Positions 26,395 to 35,689 of a stretch of DNA of 64,000 nucleotides are shown here, piece by piece. Location: contig NZ_FMVJ01000008.1 of NCBI RefSeq assembly GCF_900102135.1, forward strand, positions 30,020 through 94,019, written 5' to 3'. Under the pieces are notes generated by a model that did not search any database, was not told the DNA's origin, and was given only the letters and a program-made list of their open reading frames with translations. How positions within the stretch are numbered: the first letter of the stretch is position 1; each line of letters begins with the position of its first letter. Source of the stretch: Microvirga guangxiensis. Its GTDB lineage: Bacteria > Pseudomonadota > Alphaproteobacteria > Rhizobiales > Beijerinckiaceae. A program made the translations under genes and the position numbers.

Positions 26395-26490
26395 CCAAAG
26401 CGTCGGTGGTTTCAGGTCCCCGCAACCAAAAACAACAGCCCTCGCCTGGTAACCCCAGCGAGGGCTTTGTCGTATCCGGACCCGGGTGAG
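26395..26490. repeat. Direct repeat copy B with terminator, at the recombinase remnant
   Basis: It repeats 18064-18157 (CCAAAGCGTCGGTGGTTTCA to CCCGGGTGAG). It contains the tRNA-3'-like GTCCCCGCAACCA and, at 26438-26468, a perfect terminator stem GCCCTCGCCTGG/CCAGCGAGGGC followed by TTT. The end of the serine-recombinase remnant overlaps it. Its position next to a recombinase makes an attachment-site origin plausible. Confidence 0.7.
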
Positions 26491-27165
26491 AAGGCAGAAA
26501 CGATGCGACGAAGGACTTGTTGCCGCTCGGCCTGATGTCCTGACGAGCACAAGCTAAGAATGCGCACTAGGTCACTGTACAGAACCGCATCGAGACCACC
26601 GCCCCGTCCCTTTGGCGTCAGCTCGATCGTCTCGATCAACGTACGAACGAGCTCCATGGCTTCGTCGCGGTGTGCGGCATCCTCAAGCAGGCTCTCCAGC
26701 TCTTCGACCTTGCGGCGGTAAACCGCAAGGTTCGGATGCACCGATACGTTGGGGATGGTCGCAGACGCATTCTTCTGCGACAGAAGAGCGGCCTTCTCCG
26801 CCTCCAATTCCGCAAGGCGGGTCTTCATAGAGGGCTGATACAGCCCGTCCTCGATCGCGCTTAGGATGCCGTCGATCTTGCGCTGAACGCCTGCGAGCTT
26901 CGTCTCGATCTCCGTGGCCTTGCCAGTCGCCTCTTTCGACAGCCGGTTGACCTCCTCCTGGTAGGCGCGCGTGAACTCCGCCACCAACTCCGGCGTGAGC
27001 AAGTTGTGCTTCAGGCTGTGAGAATGCGCGCCTCGATCTCTTGGCGGCTGATCGTCCGGCCGTTGCTGCACAAGTCCTTGGAATGGCGTCCGGCGCAGCC
27101 GTAACCGTCCTTGGCGATGATCGCGTATGCGGCGCCTCAGCCGCCGCAGGCTAGTAAGCTCCAGA
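26412..27165 (-). pseudogene. Large serine recombinase, C-terminal remnant (frameshifted)
   Basis: The zinc-ribbon part is visible in one minus-strand frame (YAIIAKDGYGCAGRHSKDLC, then SNGRTISRQEIEARILT) with a TGA just before it. The frame shifts near 27012 and continues as LKHNLLTPELVAEFTRAYQE with the long coiled coil (VQRKIDGILSAIEDGLYQPS, LAELEAEKAAL) and ELVRTLIETIELTPKGR. The N-terminal catalytic Ser domain is absent. A related fragment lies at 38655-39128. In intact relatives these recombinases integrate and excise genomic islands. Confidence 0.8.
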
Positions 27166-27409
27166 GCGGAAAATGGCGGCGCTAGGCTCCATTGAGCACA
27201 TTGCTCTGCTCGCCGCATGCCGTCTCAAACGCTCCCATTCTCTTATGGTCCGCTTGGAGCCGATTGCGCATCATCTTGCTGAACAATCACTTTTTGATGG
27301 GCGGAGATCCCTTTTGCCCTTGTTGCAGAGGCAGGCACCATCCCGTTCATTGCCAACCCTGCGGCCATTCTACCGATGGCACACGCCCTTGCCGCCGCAG
27401 CAAAAATCC

Positions 27410-27455
27410 TTGACAAGCCTAGGTGTGCGGGTACTCTTGTACTCCGGTATACAAG
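27410..27455 (+). promoter_or_regulatory. Promoter with GntR-type palindromic operator ahead of the catabolic operon
   Basis: TTGACA at 27410-27415 is followed 16-17 bp later by a weak -10 (TACTCT). CTTGTACTCCGGTATACAAG at 27436-27455 is a 20-bp inverted repeat overlapping the -10/+1 region. TTGTA-N8-TACAA-type sites are usual for FCD-domain GntR repressors, and such a regulator is encoded second in the operon. Confidence 0.6.
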
Positions 27456-27468
27456 AATGGAGAAGGTC

Positions 27469-28635
27469 GTGAGCTTGGCAACGGAGTTCCATAGCGTTTT
27501 TGCAGCAAGACTTGACACAATGCTGACGGATATCGCCGAACTCGTAGGTATCGAAGCAGGCTCGTATGAGGTCGAAGGCGTAACCCTCACATCTCGCTGG
27601 ATCGGCGAACGGCTGCAAAAGCAGGGGTTCGAACTCCAATATGAACAGGTGCCCGAACGAGGAGATCGCCTCGTTGCGGTTCGAAAGGGCCAAGGGCACG
27701 GTCGGCTGATGATCCTCGGTCACGCGGATACGGTATGGCCTCGCGGTACGCTGGAAAGCTGGCCTTTTGAGATCAAGGGTGATCTGGCTACGGGCCCTGG
27801 CGTCGGCGACATGCGAGGGGGGCTCGTTCTGGCTCTCAACGCGATCGAAGTTGCCTCACAGGCCGGAGGCGCCGACTTCGAAGAGATCAAGTTTCTGGTT
27901 GTAAGCGACGAAGAGCTGGGCAGTCCGCTTTCCCGGGGCTGGATCGAGGAGCATGCTAAAAATTCCGACTGGGTGCTGACCCTAGAGCCTGGGCGGCCGA
28001 ATGGCGGCTACTTTACCTCCCGTGGGGCAGTCGGCGCATTCTACATCGAGGCAACCGGGAAGACGGCCCATGCGGCTGCCAACTATCTAAAAGGCGCATC
28101 TGCGATCCGCCCTCTCGCCATATTGGTTCCGAAGCTCGAAGCCCTCACGGACCTCGATATCGGGACCATCGTCAATGTCGGAATATTCCAGGGCGGAGAT
28201 GCGCGGCAGGTTGTGCCGGGATACGCCAAACTCCATGTCGACATGCGGGCGCGCACTCTAGACGCCGCAGAAAAGCTGCAGCAAGAAGTCGAGCGTCTTG
28301 TCGCTGAGGTGTCCAGCGAGCGGGTGCCGGTGGTGCTCAAGGGCGGCTGGACGCGTCCGGCATGGTCCAAGACACCCGAAACCCAGGAGTTGTTCAACAT
28401 CGTCGCAAAGGCATCCGAAGAAATCGGTGCCCCGTGCTTCGAGTTGACCAATGTCGCAGGCGGATCAGACGCCAGCTTCTGTGGCGCATTGGGAGTGCCG
28501 ACGATTGATGGTCTCGGCCCCATCTGCAATGACATCTGCTCTCGTGATGAAACGATTGTCGTCGAAAGTCTGGTGGGGCGCGGGGCCGTGTTCGCCACGT
28601 TGATCGCAGAGTTGTCGAAAAGCGAAGACGTTTAG
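27469..28635 (+). CDS. M20-family metallopeptidase (carboxypeptidase G2/ArgE type)
   Basis: GTG at 27469 follows GGAGAAGG; ATG 27457 is an alternative. The 388-residue protein shows the M20 metal-site motifs: LMILGHADTVWP (His and Asp), GPGVGDMRGGLVLALNAI (bridging Asp), VVSDEELGSPLSRG (Glu pair), and GGSDASFCGALGVPTIDGLG near the end. A dimerisation domain lies between (GKTAHAAANYLKGASAI). These enzymes cleave the amide bond of N-acyl or peptidyl amino acids with two zinc ions. No signal peptide is visible, so it acts in the cytoplasm on the imported compound. It is the first gene of the operon behind a GntR-type operator. Confidence 0.88.
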   Translation: MSLATEFHSVFAARLDTMLTDIAELVGIEAGSYEVEGVTLTSRWIGERLQKQGFELQYEQVPERGDRLVAVRKGQGHGRLMILGHADTVWPRGTLESWPFEIKGDLATGPGVGDMRGGLVLALNAIEVASQAGGADFEEIKFLVVSDEELGSPLSRGWIEEHAKNSDWVLTLEPGRPNGGYFTSRGAVGAFYIEATGKTAHAAANYLKGASAIRPLAILVPKLEALTDLDIGTIVNVGIFQGGDARQVVPGYAKLHVDMRARTLDAAEKLQQEVERLVAEVSSERVPVVLKGGWTRPAWSKTPETQELFNIVAKASEEIGAPCFELTNVAGGSDASFCGALGVPTIDGLGPICNDICSRDETIVVESLVGRGAVFATLIAELSKSEDV

Positions 28636-28797
28636 TGAAAAGGATGACCAGCAGCAGCGGCCTTCATGTTTGTCGTGACGGCGGCGACCTTCGCACTGCC
28701 TGGAAGGCGAGCTGCCGTGCTGCGGCATGCTTTAGTGTCAACTGTTAACGGCGACCAAAACTTGAAAAGCGACCTGAGACTTTGGGGGAAACAGGCT

Positions 28798-29463
28798 ATG
28801 GGGGCTGAGGCGATAGACGATCTGGCAGGGCGCCGCCTGTCACCGGTAAGTTCGGCGGATGTTGTTTATGAGTTATTGCGCTCGTTAATATTGGACGGAA
28901 GGCTGGAGCCGGGGCTGCGTCTCAAAGAAGCGGAAATCGCTCAGAGACTCGGAGTGAGCCGAACACCGCTTCGAGAGGCGTTCACGCGGCTCCTCTCGCA
29001 CAGGCTCCTCGAGCGGACATCATCCGGCGTTATCGTAGCGGATGTTAAGTCATGCCTCGACGGCATCCGCGCCATTCGCATCGCACTGGAGGGCTACGCG
29101 ACCAGACTCGCGGTGCCCAATCTCAACCAAGAAGATTTCGAATTCTTAGAGGCTTCTATCAAACTGGCGCAGTCGCTTCCGGAGGAGGCGCATACTGAGC
29201 GCGTGCGCAACAACACAGCATTTCACGGGAGGATCTACAACGCGTGTGGAGTCTCTGAACTCCAGAACGCAATCGACAATTATGCAGGGTTTTTTATCAG
29301 TGAAGCCAATCTCGCGGCTTTAAGCCGGGAGCAATCGCGAGAAGCAATTGAAGATCATGTGAAACTTCTTGCTGCATTCAGGGCGCGGAACGCAGATGAA
29401 GCCGAAAAAATTATGAGAGCTCATGTGATCCGCGGCTTCAACCAACCAAAGGGATCAAAATGA
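28798..29463 (+). CDS. GntR-family (FCD/FadR subgroup) regulator of the catabolic operon
   Basis: ATG at 28798 sits after GGGGGAAACAG. The 221-residue protein has a winged helix (SADVVYELLRSLILDGRLEP, GLRLKEAEIAQRLGVSRTPL, REAFTRLL) and an FCD ligand domain with conserved residues for a metal and a carboxylate ligand (AFHGRIYNACG, IEDHVKLLAAFRARNADEAE). It overlaps the next gene by four bases (ATGA). It probably represses its own operon through the palindrome at 27436-27455 until the substrate or an intermediate is bound. Confidence 0.88.
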   Translation: MGAEAIDDLAGRRLSPVSSADVVYELLRSLILDGRLEPGLRLKEAEIAQRLGVSRTPLREAFTRLLSHRLLERTSSGVIVADVKSCLDGIRAIRIALEGYATRLAVPNLNQEDFEFLEASIKLAQSLPEEAHTERVRNNTAFHGRIYNACGVSELQNAIDNYAGFFISEANLAALSREQSREAIEDHVKLLAAFRARNADEAEKIMRAHVIRGFNQPKGSK

Positions 29464-30455
29464 ACTACAGCGCAATTCTGCTGACGGCTTGTGCCTTACT
29501 GTTGCCGACCGTATCTCAAGCTAAGGAGGTCACCGTCCAGATCTGGGGTTCTACCTGGCAGAGCCTGGTTGAGCCGGCGTCAAAGCGGTTCGAGGAAGCT
29601 ACCGGGATCAAAGTGAACGTCGTCACGCAATCGACGTCAGGCGAAGGCTTGGCCAAGCTGCAGGCCCAGCGCAATAATCCGACGGTTGATGTCTGGTTCA
29701 CGACAAATTCCGTCGCCGCAACGGCGTCTAAGGACGAAGCACTTTTCGCCAAGATCCCACCTGCCAAGGTGCCGAATACTGCCGGGCTCATCCCCGGAAG
29801 CTATAATGAAAACTGGGTCGCCATGTATTATTATCCCATCGGGATCATATACGATGCCGATGCCGCCCCGCTTAAGATATCCAAATGGTCAGACCTGTGG
29901 TCGCCCGAAGTCGGCAAGTCGATCATCGCTCCAAGCATGTCGATCTACCAAGGATCGCTGCTGATGGTCGCCAATCAGATCAACGGCGGAACGATCGACA
30001 ATGTCGATCCAGGCTTCGAAGCGCTGGAAAAGTTGAACAAGAATGTTGCGCTTTACTACACATCTGACTCGCAGGCTCGCCAGGCGTTTGCGCAGGGTGA
30101 AGGCAAGATCCTCATCGGACAGTCAGCCCATTATCGACGTCTCAAGGATGAAGGGCTCAACGTCAAGCTGATTACGCCGGCGCCGGCGCCGATGTACTTC
30201 GATGTCATGATGATGTTGAACGGCAAGAATCAAGAGAATGCTGCCAAGTTCATCAATTTCATCGCGTCGGAGAGCGAACAGGCTGCTTTGGCGAAGGCGG
30301 AGTACATGACCCCGGTTCATGCAAGTGTTGAGCTTCCGAAATCCCTTGCTGAAACCACGCCCGCCGATGACGCTCGGATGGTGCTGGATGATCTGAAGAT
30401 TGCCGATCAGATCTCTAATTGGATCGCGCGCTTCGAAGGCATCGTATCGCGCTAA
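29460..30455 (+). CDS. ABC transporter periplasmic substrate-binding protein (PotD/family 1 type)
   Basis: The 331-residue protein has a clear signal peptide (MNYSAILLTACALLLPTVSQ, cleaved before AKEV). It has the spermidine/putrescine-type two-lobe fold: TVQIWGSTWQSLVEPASKRF at the mature start, VTQSTSGEGLAKLQAQRNNP, YYYPIGIIYDADAAPLKISK and NGKNQENAAKFINFIASESE. It captures the operon's substrate in the periplasm. The relatives transport polyamines, Fe3+ or small organic cations. Overlap with the regulator gene and close spacing to the ATPase gene place it in one importer. Confidence 0.88.
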   Translation: MNYSAILLTACALLLPTVSQAKEVTVQIWGSTWQSLVEPASKRFEEATGIKVNVVTQSTSGEGLAKLQAQRNNPTVDVWFTTNSVAATASKDEALFAKIPPAKVPNTAGLIPGSYNENWVAMYYYPIGIIYDADAAPLKISKWSDLWSPEVGKSIIAPSMSIYQGSLLMVANQINGGTIDNVDPGFEALEKLNKNVALYYTSDSQARQAFAQGEGKILIGQSAHYRRLKDEGLNVKLITPAPAPMYFDVMMMLNGKNQENAAKFINFIASESEQAALAKAEYMTPVHASVELPKSLAETTPADDARMVLDDLKIADQISNWIARFEGIVSR

Positions 30456-30538
30456 CAATCTCACCTATTAGGTTCGAACGTGGGCCGGGCGGCCATCCTG
30501 CCCGGTTACCCCCTTTATTATCTGATGGAACGGCGGCT

Positions 30539-31618
30539 ATGGAAAACCTGCAAAGCAGTACTTTGCAACTTAGGAAGCTGACAAAACGCTACAGCTCCTT
30601 TGACGCGGTACGCGACCTCGATCTCGACGTGCCGAGCGGCTCGCTCCTGACCCTTCTTGGGCCGTCCGGTTGCGGCAAGACCACTGTTCTCCGAATGATC
30701 GCCGGCTTCTTGAACGTAACTTCAGGTCAGATCCTCGTCGACGGCAAGGACATCAGCAGGAGCGAGCCGAACTTCCGAGACATCGGCATGGTTTTCCAGA
30801 ACTATGCTCTTTTCCCGCACATGACCGTCGAGGCGAACGTAGCGTTCGGCCTCAAGATGCGCGGCGTGACAAAGGAAGAGCAGGTGACCCGAGTGCGCGA
30901 GGCGCTCGAGATGGTTCAGCTCGCTCATCTCGCCGACCGCTATCCCAGCCAGCTTTCCGGTGGTCAGCAGCAGCGCGTGGCACTCGCACGCGCGGTGGTC
31001 ATCAAGCCCAAACTTCTACTGCTTGATGAGCCACTTGGTGCACTTGATCGGCACCTTCGTGAAGGGCTGCAGTTTGAGCTACGCGAGCTTCAGAAGAAGC
31101 TGGGCATTACCTCCATTCTCGTCACGCATGACCAGGACGAAGCGCTTTACCTCTCCGATTATATCGCCGTCATGAACCAAGGGCAGATCGAGCAGATCGA
31201 TACGCCGATCGCGCTCTACGACAAACCTAGAAGCGAATTCGTCGCCCGCTTCCTGGGCGTGCCGAACATCTTTGACGCAAGGATCGTCTCAACCGACGCC
31301 CACCACGCCACGATTGGGCTTGGGGGACACACCATGCCCGTCAGCAATATGGACGGCCATGCCGCTGGCGGGGAGTGCAAGGTCGCCATTCGGCCATCCC
31401 ATATTGAAGTTGTGCGCGCTGATGATGGGCGACTTGGACTTCCCGGGGTAGTCAAGACTGCCCACGAACTCGGAGAACGTGTCGTCTATCACGTTGAGGT
31501 CAACGACTTGAAGTTCGAGGCCAACACTCCGAGGAGCAGCAATTTCGAAAGATTCACCGTGGGGCATCCAGTAAAGCTGGTGCTCGACCCCGCCCACACC
31601 GTGCTTCTGAGGGCATGA
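30539..31618 (+). CDS. ABC transporter ATPase (PotA-like)
   Basis: ATG at 30539 gives 359 residues beginning MENLQSSTLQLRKLTKRYSS. Walker A is LLGPSGCGKTTVLRM, the Q-loop is VFQNYALFPHMTVEANVAFG, the signature is PSQLSGGQQQRVALARAV, and Walker B is LLLDEPLGALDRHLRE with the His switch in VTHDQDEAL. A C-terminal TOBE domain follows, as in polyamine-type importers. It powers uptake through the two permeases encoded next. The start of the first permease overlaps its stop by four bases. Confidence 0.92.
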   Translation: MENLQSSTLQLRKLTKRYSSFDAVRDLDLDVPSGSLLTLLGPSGCGKTTVLRMIAGFLNVTSGQILVDGKDISRSEPNFRDIGMVFQNYALFPHMTVEANVAFGLKMRGVTKEEQVTRVREALEMVQLAHLADRYPSQLSGGQQQRVALARAVVIKPKLLLLDEPLGALDRHLREGLQFELRELQKKLGITSILVTHDQDEALYLSDYIAVMNQGQIEQIDTPIALYDKPRSEFVARFLGVPNIFDARIVSTDAHHATIGLGGHTMPVSNMDGHAAGGECKVAIRPSHIEVVRADDGRLGLPGVVKTAHELGERVVYHVEVNDLKFEANTPRSSNFERFTVGHPVKLVLDPAHTVLLRA

Positions 31619-32475
31619 TAGTGCAGCGCAGTGATCCTACGAGATTTCTGATAACGCCTGCGCTGATTGTTGGCCTCTTCATCGTCTCAGCGTACGGATA
31701 TTTCGCGTTCTCGAGCCTCTTCCTGAAGGGGCTTCCAGGGACGCAGTTTGTCGGCGAACTCACGCTCGAAAACTACCGGCGGGTTCTCTTCACCGGATCG
31801 AACCAGTATGTTCTACTGAGCACGCTCTGGGCGTCCCTTGTCATCTCGCTAATCACGATCGCTATCGCGGTGCCAATGGCAATGGTCATTGTACGCGCCA
31901 AACGGCAGTGGGTCGGCAACATTATCATGCTGGCGATCGCCGTCACCTTCCTCTCAGGCAGTGTGACGCGGGCATATTCCTGGCTCATCCTCCTCGGCAA
32001 CAAAGGGCTCGTGAACCTCGGACTCTCGGGACTTGGCATTGTCGATGCGCCAATCCGGTTTCTTTACAACTGGACCGGCGTCGGAATCGCGATCTCGCAT
32101 TACCTGCTGCCCTTCGCGGCTTTCACGTTGATCGGTGCCGTACGGAATCTGAATCCGTCTGTCGAGGAAGCGGCGCGCAGCCTTGGTGCGGGGCGGGCAA
32201 CCGTCTTCTGGCGGATCACCATGCCGATGCTGTTGCCTGGCCTCATGGTCACGCTGGTCCTCGTCTATTCGGTTGCTCTCGCGTCTTTCCTGTTCCCGAT
32301 GCTGCTGGGTGGCGGAAAAGTTCGAATGATCGCTAATCAAATCTACGACCGCATGTTCGTGGAATACGACATCCCCTATGCGGCTGCGACGGCCGTTGTG
32401 TTTCTCATCAGCGCGTTCGTGTCGATTTGGTTGATTTCGTTCGTCGCCAAGAAAGTTGAGAAGGCCGTTTCGTGA
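31615..32475 (+). CDS. ABC transporter permease (PotB-like)
   Basis: The 286-residue protein has about six membrane helices and the permease EAA loop (NPSVEEAARSLGAGRATVFW, then RITMPMLLPGLMVTLVLVYS). ILLGNKGLVNLGLSGLGIVD and QIYDRMFVEYDIPYAAATAV resemble PotB/PotH. It overlaps the ATPase gene (ATGA) and the second permease gene, indicating tight coupling. Confidence 0.9.
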   Translation: MIVQRSDPTRFLITPALIVGLFIVSAYGYFAFSSLFLKGLPGTQFVGELTLENYRRVLFTGSNQYVLLSTLWASLVISLITIAIAVPMAMVIVRAKRQWVGNIIMLAIAVTFLSGSVTRAYSWLILLGNKGLVNLGLSGLGIVDAPIRFLYNWTGVGIAISHYLLPFAAFTLIGAVRNLNPSVEEAARSLGAGRATVFWRITMPMLLPGLMVTLVLVYSVALASFLFPMLLGGGKVRMIANQIYDRMFVEYDIPYAAATAVVFLISAFVSIWLISFVAKKVEKAVS

Positions 32476-33281
32476 TGTTTAGACGTGATCTTGAGGCGAA
32501 ATACGGCGTCGCCGTCATCTCACTGGCGGCAATAGCAGTCCTGTTCCTGCTGCTGCCGGTGGCTTTCGTCGTCCTCCATTCGTTCAGCCCCACACGGTAT
32601 TTTCAGTGGCCGCCGACGGGGTTCACCCTGGACTGGCACAAGAAGTTCTATGCTTCATCCATGTTCATGGATGCGGCGAAAAACTCGTTCACGATGGCGT
32701 TGATCGTTACGCCGCTCAGCCTGTTGATCGGCATACCGGCCAGCTATGCGCTCGTCCGCGCTGATTTCCGGGGAAAAGCGCTGATCCAGCAGGTCATCCT
32801 TTCGCCGCTCATTATTCCGGGCGTCGTGACGGGCGTGTCGCTGTTGGCACTTCTGTCCGCTGGCGGGGTGCGCATCGGGCTCTTCGGCTTGTGCCTGGGT
32901 ATGCTTGTCTTCGCACTCCCATTCGCCATCCGGGCGCTTTCGGCCAATCTCCTCGGGATCGATCCACGGATCGAAGAGGCTGCCCGCAACTTGGGCGCAG
33001 GGCCTATCCGCACCTTTTTTGTCATTGTCATTCCGCAGCTCAAGTCAGGTGTCCTCGCCGCGTCGGTGTTCATTTTCGTCGAGGCGCTCGATAACTTTTC
33101 GATTGCGGTGTTCCTGACGGATGACCGGACGAAGGTTCTGCCTGTCGCTGCCTATCAGTACATTAAGGACTTCGACGATCCGACGGTTGCGGCAATGTCC
33201 ACGGCTTTGATCGTCCTTTCGGTCATTGCGGTCGCGTTGCTCGAAAAGGCCATGGGATTCCAGAAGAGCTTGAGACTGTAG
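32472..33281 (+). CDS. ABC transporter permease (PotC-like)
   Basis: The 269-residue protein, starting at GTG 32472 or ATG 32475, has about six helices. Its EAA loop reads DPRIEEAARNLGAGPIRTFF followed by VIVIPQLKSGVLAASVFIFV. HSFSPTRYFQWPPTGFTLDW is the usual PotC/PotI periplasmic stretch after helix 1. It forms the transmembrane pore with the permease encoded upstream. Confidence 0.9.
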   Translation: MMFRRDLEAKYGVAVISLAAIAVLFLLLPVAFVVLHSFSPTRYFQWPPTGFTLDWHKKFYASSMFMDAAKNSFTMALIVTPLSLLIGIPASYALVRADFRGKALIQQVILSPLIIPGVVTGVSLLALLSAGGVRIGLFGLCLGMLVFALPFAIRALSANLLGIDPRIEEAARNLGAGPIRTFFVIVIPQLKSGVLAASVFIFVEALDNFSIAVFLTDDRTKVLPVAAYQYIKDFDDPTVAAMSTALIVLSVIAVALLEKAMGFQKSLRL

Positions 33282-33348
33282 CGTCAGCCCTTGTGGACAA
33301 ATTCTTGAAACTTACCGCCTCGATAGGCCGAAAACTCGGTGAAGTACA

Positions 33349-33696
33349 ATGACTGAAGTAGTCCGGATTGAACGACTGAAGCGTACCTCTATGGTCTCCA
33401 TCCATAACGGCATCGCGTACGTTGCTGGGATGTGCGGGAACAAGGGTGAATCGATTCAGGATCAGACCCGCGTCGCGCTCGAGAAGGTCGACCGTTGGCT
33501 AAAGGAAGCCGGGACCGACAAATCCAAAATCCTTCGTGCGACGGTCTGGATCTCGGACCGGGCTCATTTCGACGCCATGAATGAAGTTTGGGAGCAGTGG
33601 GTCGATCCGGAAAATCAGCCGTCCCGCGCCGCTGGCGTCGTCCCCCCTGCGGCTGAAGGCTACGATGTGGAGATCATCGTAACCGCTGCGATCTGA
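33349..33696 (+). CDS. RidA/YjgF-family protein
   Basis: The 115-residue protein has the RidA fold pattern: NGIAYVAGMCGNKGESIQDQ, TRVALEKVDRWLKEAGTDKS, KILRATVWISDRAHFDAMNE, VWEQWVD. The catalytic Arg found in RidA deaminases (RVE in the archetype) is not clearly seen; PSRAAGVVPPAAEG at 91-104 is the corresponding region with one Arg. RidA-type proteins hydrolyse reactive enamines/imines from amino-acid oxidation or related intermediates. Position just before an FAD amino-acid oxidase-like gene fits this job. Confidence 0.85.
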   Translation: MTEVVRIERLKRTSMVSIHNGIAYVAGMCGNKGESIQDQTRVALEKVDRWLKEAGTDKSKILRATVWISDRAHFDAMNEVWEQWVDPENQPSRAAGVVPPAAEGYDVEIIVTAAI

Positions 33697-33710
33697 GGAA
33701 TCTTTCCAAA

Positions 33711-34994
33711 ATGCAAACCAGCGACAGCAGCAGGCTGACGGTTGCGGTGATCGGGGCCGGTGTGGTGGGGCTCTCCACCGCGCGCTGGCTGCAGCGCAAC
33801 GGTGTTGAGGTCGTGCTCGTTGACCCGACGCCGCCGTTGCCGGGTGTTCCTTTCAGGAATGCCGCCTCGTTCGGCAATGCAGCGACGATTGCACCCTCGG
33901 GAATATTTCCCACGGCAGCCCCTGGTATCCTCCAGAAGGTGCCGGGCATGCTTCTGCGTCGTGATGGGCCACTGACGCTTTATTGGGCTGACCTCTTGGA
34001 TTTGGCGCCGTGGCTGGCAGCTTTCCTATCCGCTTCTCTCCGCAGCCGGCAGGATCACCTGATCTCGGCGTTGGCTTCACTCATGCGCGTCATTGAGCAA
34101 GGGCATGGACCTCTGATGGAAGAGGTCGCGGGCATTCGTCTTGGGCGCGGCAAGGGGAGCATCCACCTTTATCGTGACGCCCAAGAGGCCGAGAGTGCCA
34201 AGAAGTCGAACGATCGACGCCGCGCAGAAGGGATCGATGCGCAGTTCTTGACGCGAGACGAAATCGCTGCGCTGGAGCCGAACCTTGCTCCTGGTTACGT
34301 AGGCGGGACCATTTTTCCCGGTTGTTATGTTCTTGACACCCCGGAAGCCTATTGCCGCGGACTGGCCGAGGTCATTCAGCGTCACGGCGGCCGCTTTGTT
34401 TCTGCCAAGGCCGAACACATCAAAAGCGAAAGTGACGGCGTGCTCATCTACGTGGAGGGTACGACCATCATGGCCGATCGCGTTGTTGTTTCAGCTGGCG
34501 CGTGGTCGCGTAGCCTCTCCCGTCAGATCGGGGATGTGCTCAACATGAACACCGAGCGCGGATACCACGTTGCTTTCGCTTACAAAGAGCCACTGCTGAC
34601 GCATGCCGTCATGTATCCGTCGGACGGCTTCTTCCTGACCCCTCTGTCGCATCAGATCCGCGCCGCAGGCACGGTGGACCTTGGCGGGCTCGACAAGCCT
34701 GGCCGCCCGTCGCGCCTCAAGGTCCTTGAGGAGAAGGCCAGGAGAATGTTGCCCGCGCTTGGCGAAAGGCAGGACACTTGGCTTGGCTTCCGCCCCTCAA
34801 CCCCGGACGGAATCCCGTTCATCGGACCGTCCCGCAGGGATCCCCGCATCGTCTACGCGTGTGGTCACGGTCATTTGGGGCTCACGCTTGGCGGCATCAC
34901 CGGCAAGCTCGTCTCGGAGCTCATGGCGGGACAAAAGCCGAGCGTCGATTTGACACCGTTCTCCCCTGATAGGGCCATGTTGAGGCTGAAATGA
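33711..34994 (+). CDS. FAD-dependent D-amino-acid dehydrogenase/amine oxidase (DadA-like)
   Basis: The 427-residue protein starts with a Rossmann dinucleotide fold (VAVIGAGVVGLSTARWLQRN), has FGNAATIAPSGIFPTAAPGI and GPLTLYWADLL near the substrate site, TERGYHVAF in the DAO domain, and the C-terminal FAD loop GFRPSTPDGIPFIGPSRRDP with YACGHGHLGLTLGGITGKLV. This is the DadA/DAO family that oxidises D- or secondary amino acids to imino acids using FAD. The product imine would be a substrate for the RidA-like protein next to it. It overlaps the DUF1028 gene by four bases. Confidence 0.9.
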   Translation: MQTSDSSRLTVAVIGAGVVGLSTARWLQRNGVEVVLVDPTPPLPGVPFRNAASFGNAATIAPSGIFPTAAPGILQKVPGMLLRRDGPLTLYWADLLDLAPWLAAFLSASLRSRQDHLISALASLMRVIEQGHGPLMEEVAGIRLGRGKGSIHLYRDAQEAESAKKSNDRRRAEGIDAQFLTRDEIAALEPNLAPGYVGGTIFPGCYVLDTPEAYCRGLAEVIQRHGGRFVSAKAEHIKSESDGVLIYVEGTTIMADRVVVSAGAWSRSLSRQIGDVLNMNTERGYHVAFAYKEPLLTHAVMYPSDGFFLTPLSHQIRAAGTVDLGGLDKPGRPSRLKVLEEKARRMLPALGERQDTWLGFRPSTPDGIPFIGPSRRDPRIVYACGHGHLGLTLGGITGKLVSELMAGQKPSVDLTPFSPDRAMLRLK

Positions 34995-35689
34995 TGACTT
35001 TTTCCATCGCTCTTCGCTGCCCGGAGACCGGGCATTTCGGAATCGCCGGAGCGGCGTCCTCGATCTCAATGGGTGCCCGCTGCCTCTTCGTCGATCACGA
35101 TGCTGGCGCGGTCATCACGCAGCACCGAACCGACCCGCGGCTGGGTCTGTCTGCACTCCGTTACCTGAGGAACGGCCTCTCGGCATCGGAAGCGTTGAAT
35201 AAACTGGTGGGCGCGCCCGGCATCGAATGGCGCGAGCTCGCCATTGTCGATCGGAATGGTTCTACTGCTCTGCGTCAGGGTGCTCACCAGCAGCCGATTT
35301 ACGCGAACGCAACCGGGGCTGGGATGGTCGCCGTCGGCAATATCTTGAGGAACGACCGGGTGCCAGCTGCCATGGTCGCAGCGGCCGTGGAGGCCGATGG
35401 CAAGACAATTGCCGAGCGGCTGCTCGCAGCGCTCGAAGCCGCCGAAGAGGCAGGTGGCGAAATCTTCCCCTTACGGTCGTCAGCGATCAAGGTCGCTGAG
35501 CATGGCGGCTTCTGTTCCGTGGATCTACGGGTCGATTATTCCCCCAAGCCTCTGCGCGAGTTGCGTCGCCTTTGGGAGACGTACGAGCCACAGAAGGCCT
35601 CATTCGTCGAGCGTGTCCTGGAACCCGACTCCGGCGGACGCGCGACAAACTCACTGGAACTTCTTGCATCTGAGGAGGCGGCACGATGA
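34991..35689 (+). CDS. DUF1028 (Ntn-hydrolase-like) family protein
   Basis: The 232-residue protein shows TFSIALRCPETGHFGIAGAA near the start, ITQHRTDPRLGLSALRYLRN, the RELAIVDRNGSTALRQGAHQ region, and the family's most conserved part ATGAGMVAVGNIL plus AERLLAALEAAEEAGGEIFP. DUF1028 proteins are distant relatives of Ntn hydrolases and often occur in operons that break down amides, peptides or purine-like compounds; no reaction is firmly established. Four-base overlaps on both sides show that it belongs to the operon. Confidence 0.85.
   Translation: MMTFSIALRCPETGHFGIAGAASSISMGARCLFVDHDAGAVITQHRTDPRLGLSALRYLRNGLSASEALNKLVGAPGIEWRELAIVDRNGSTALRQGAHQQPIYANATGAGMVAVGNILRNDRVPAAMVAAAVEADGKTIAERLLAALEAAEEAGGEIFPLRSSAIKVAEHGGFCSVDLRVDYSPKPLRELRRLWETYEPQKASFVERVLEPDSGGRATNSLELLASEEAAR

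Noticed and set aside
27173..27472. Plus-strand frame just upstream of the M20 gene
   Set aside because: It runs through the promoter and operator and ends out of frame; no plausible protein features.
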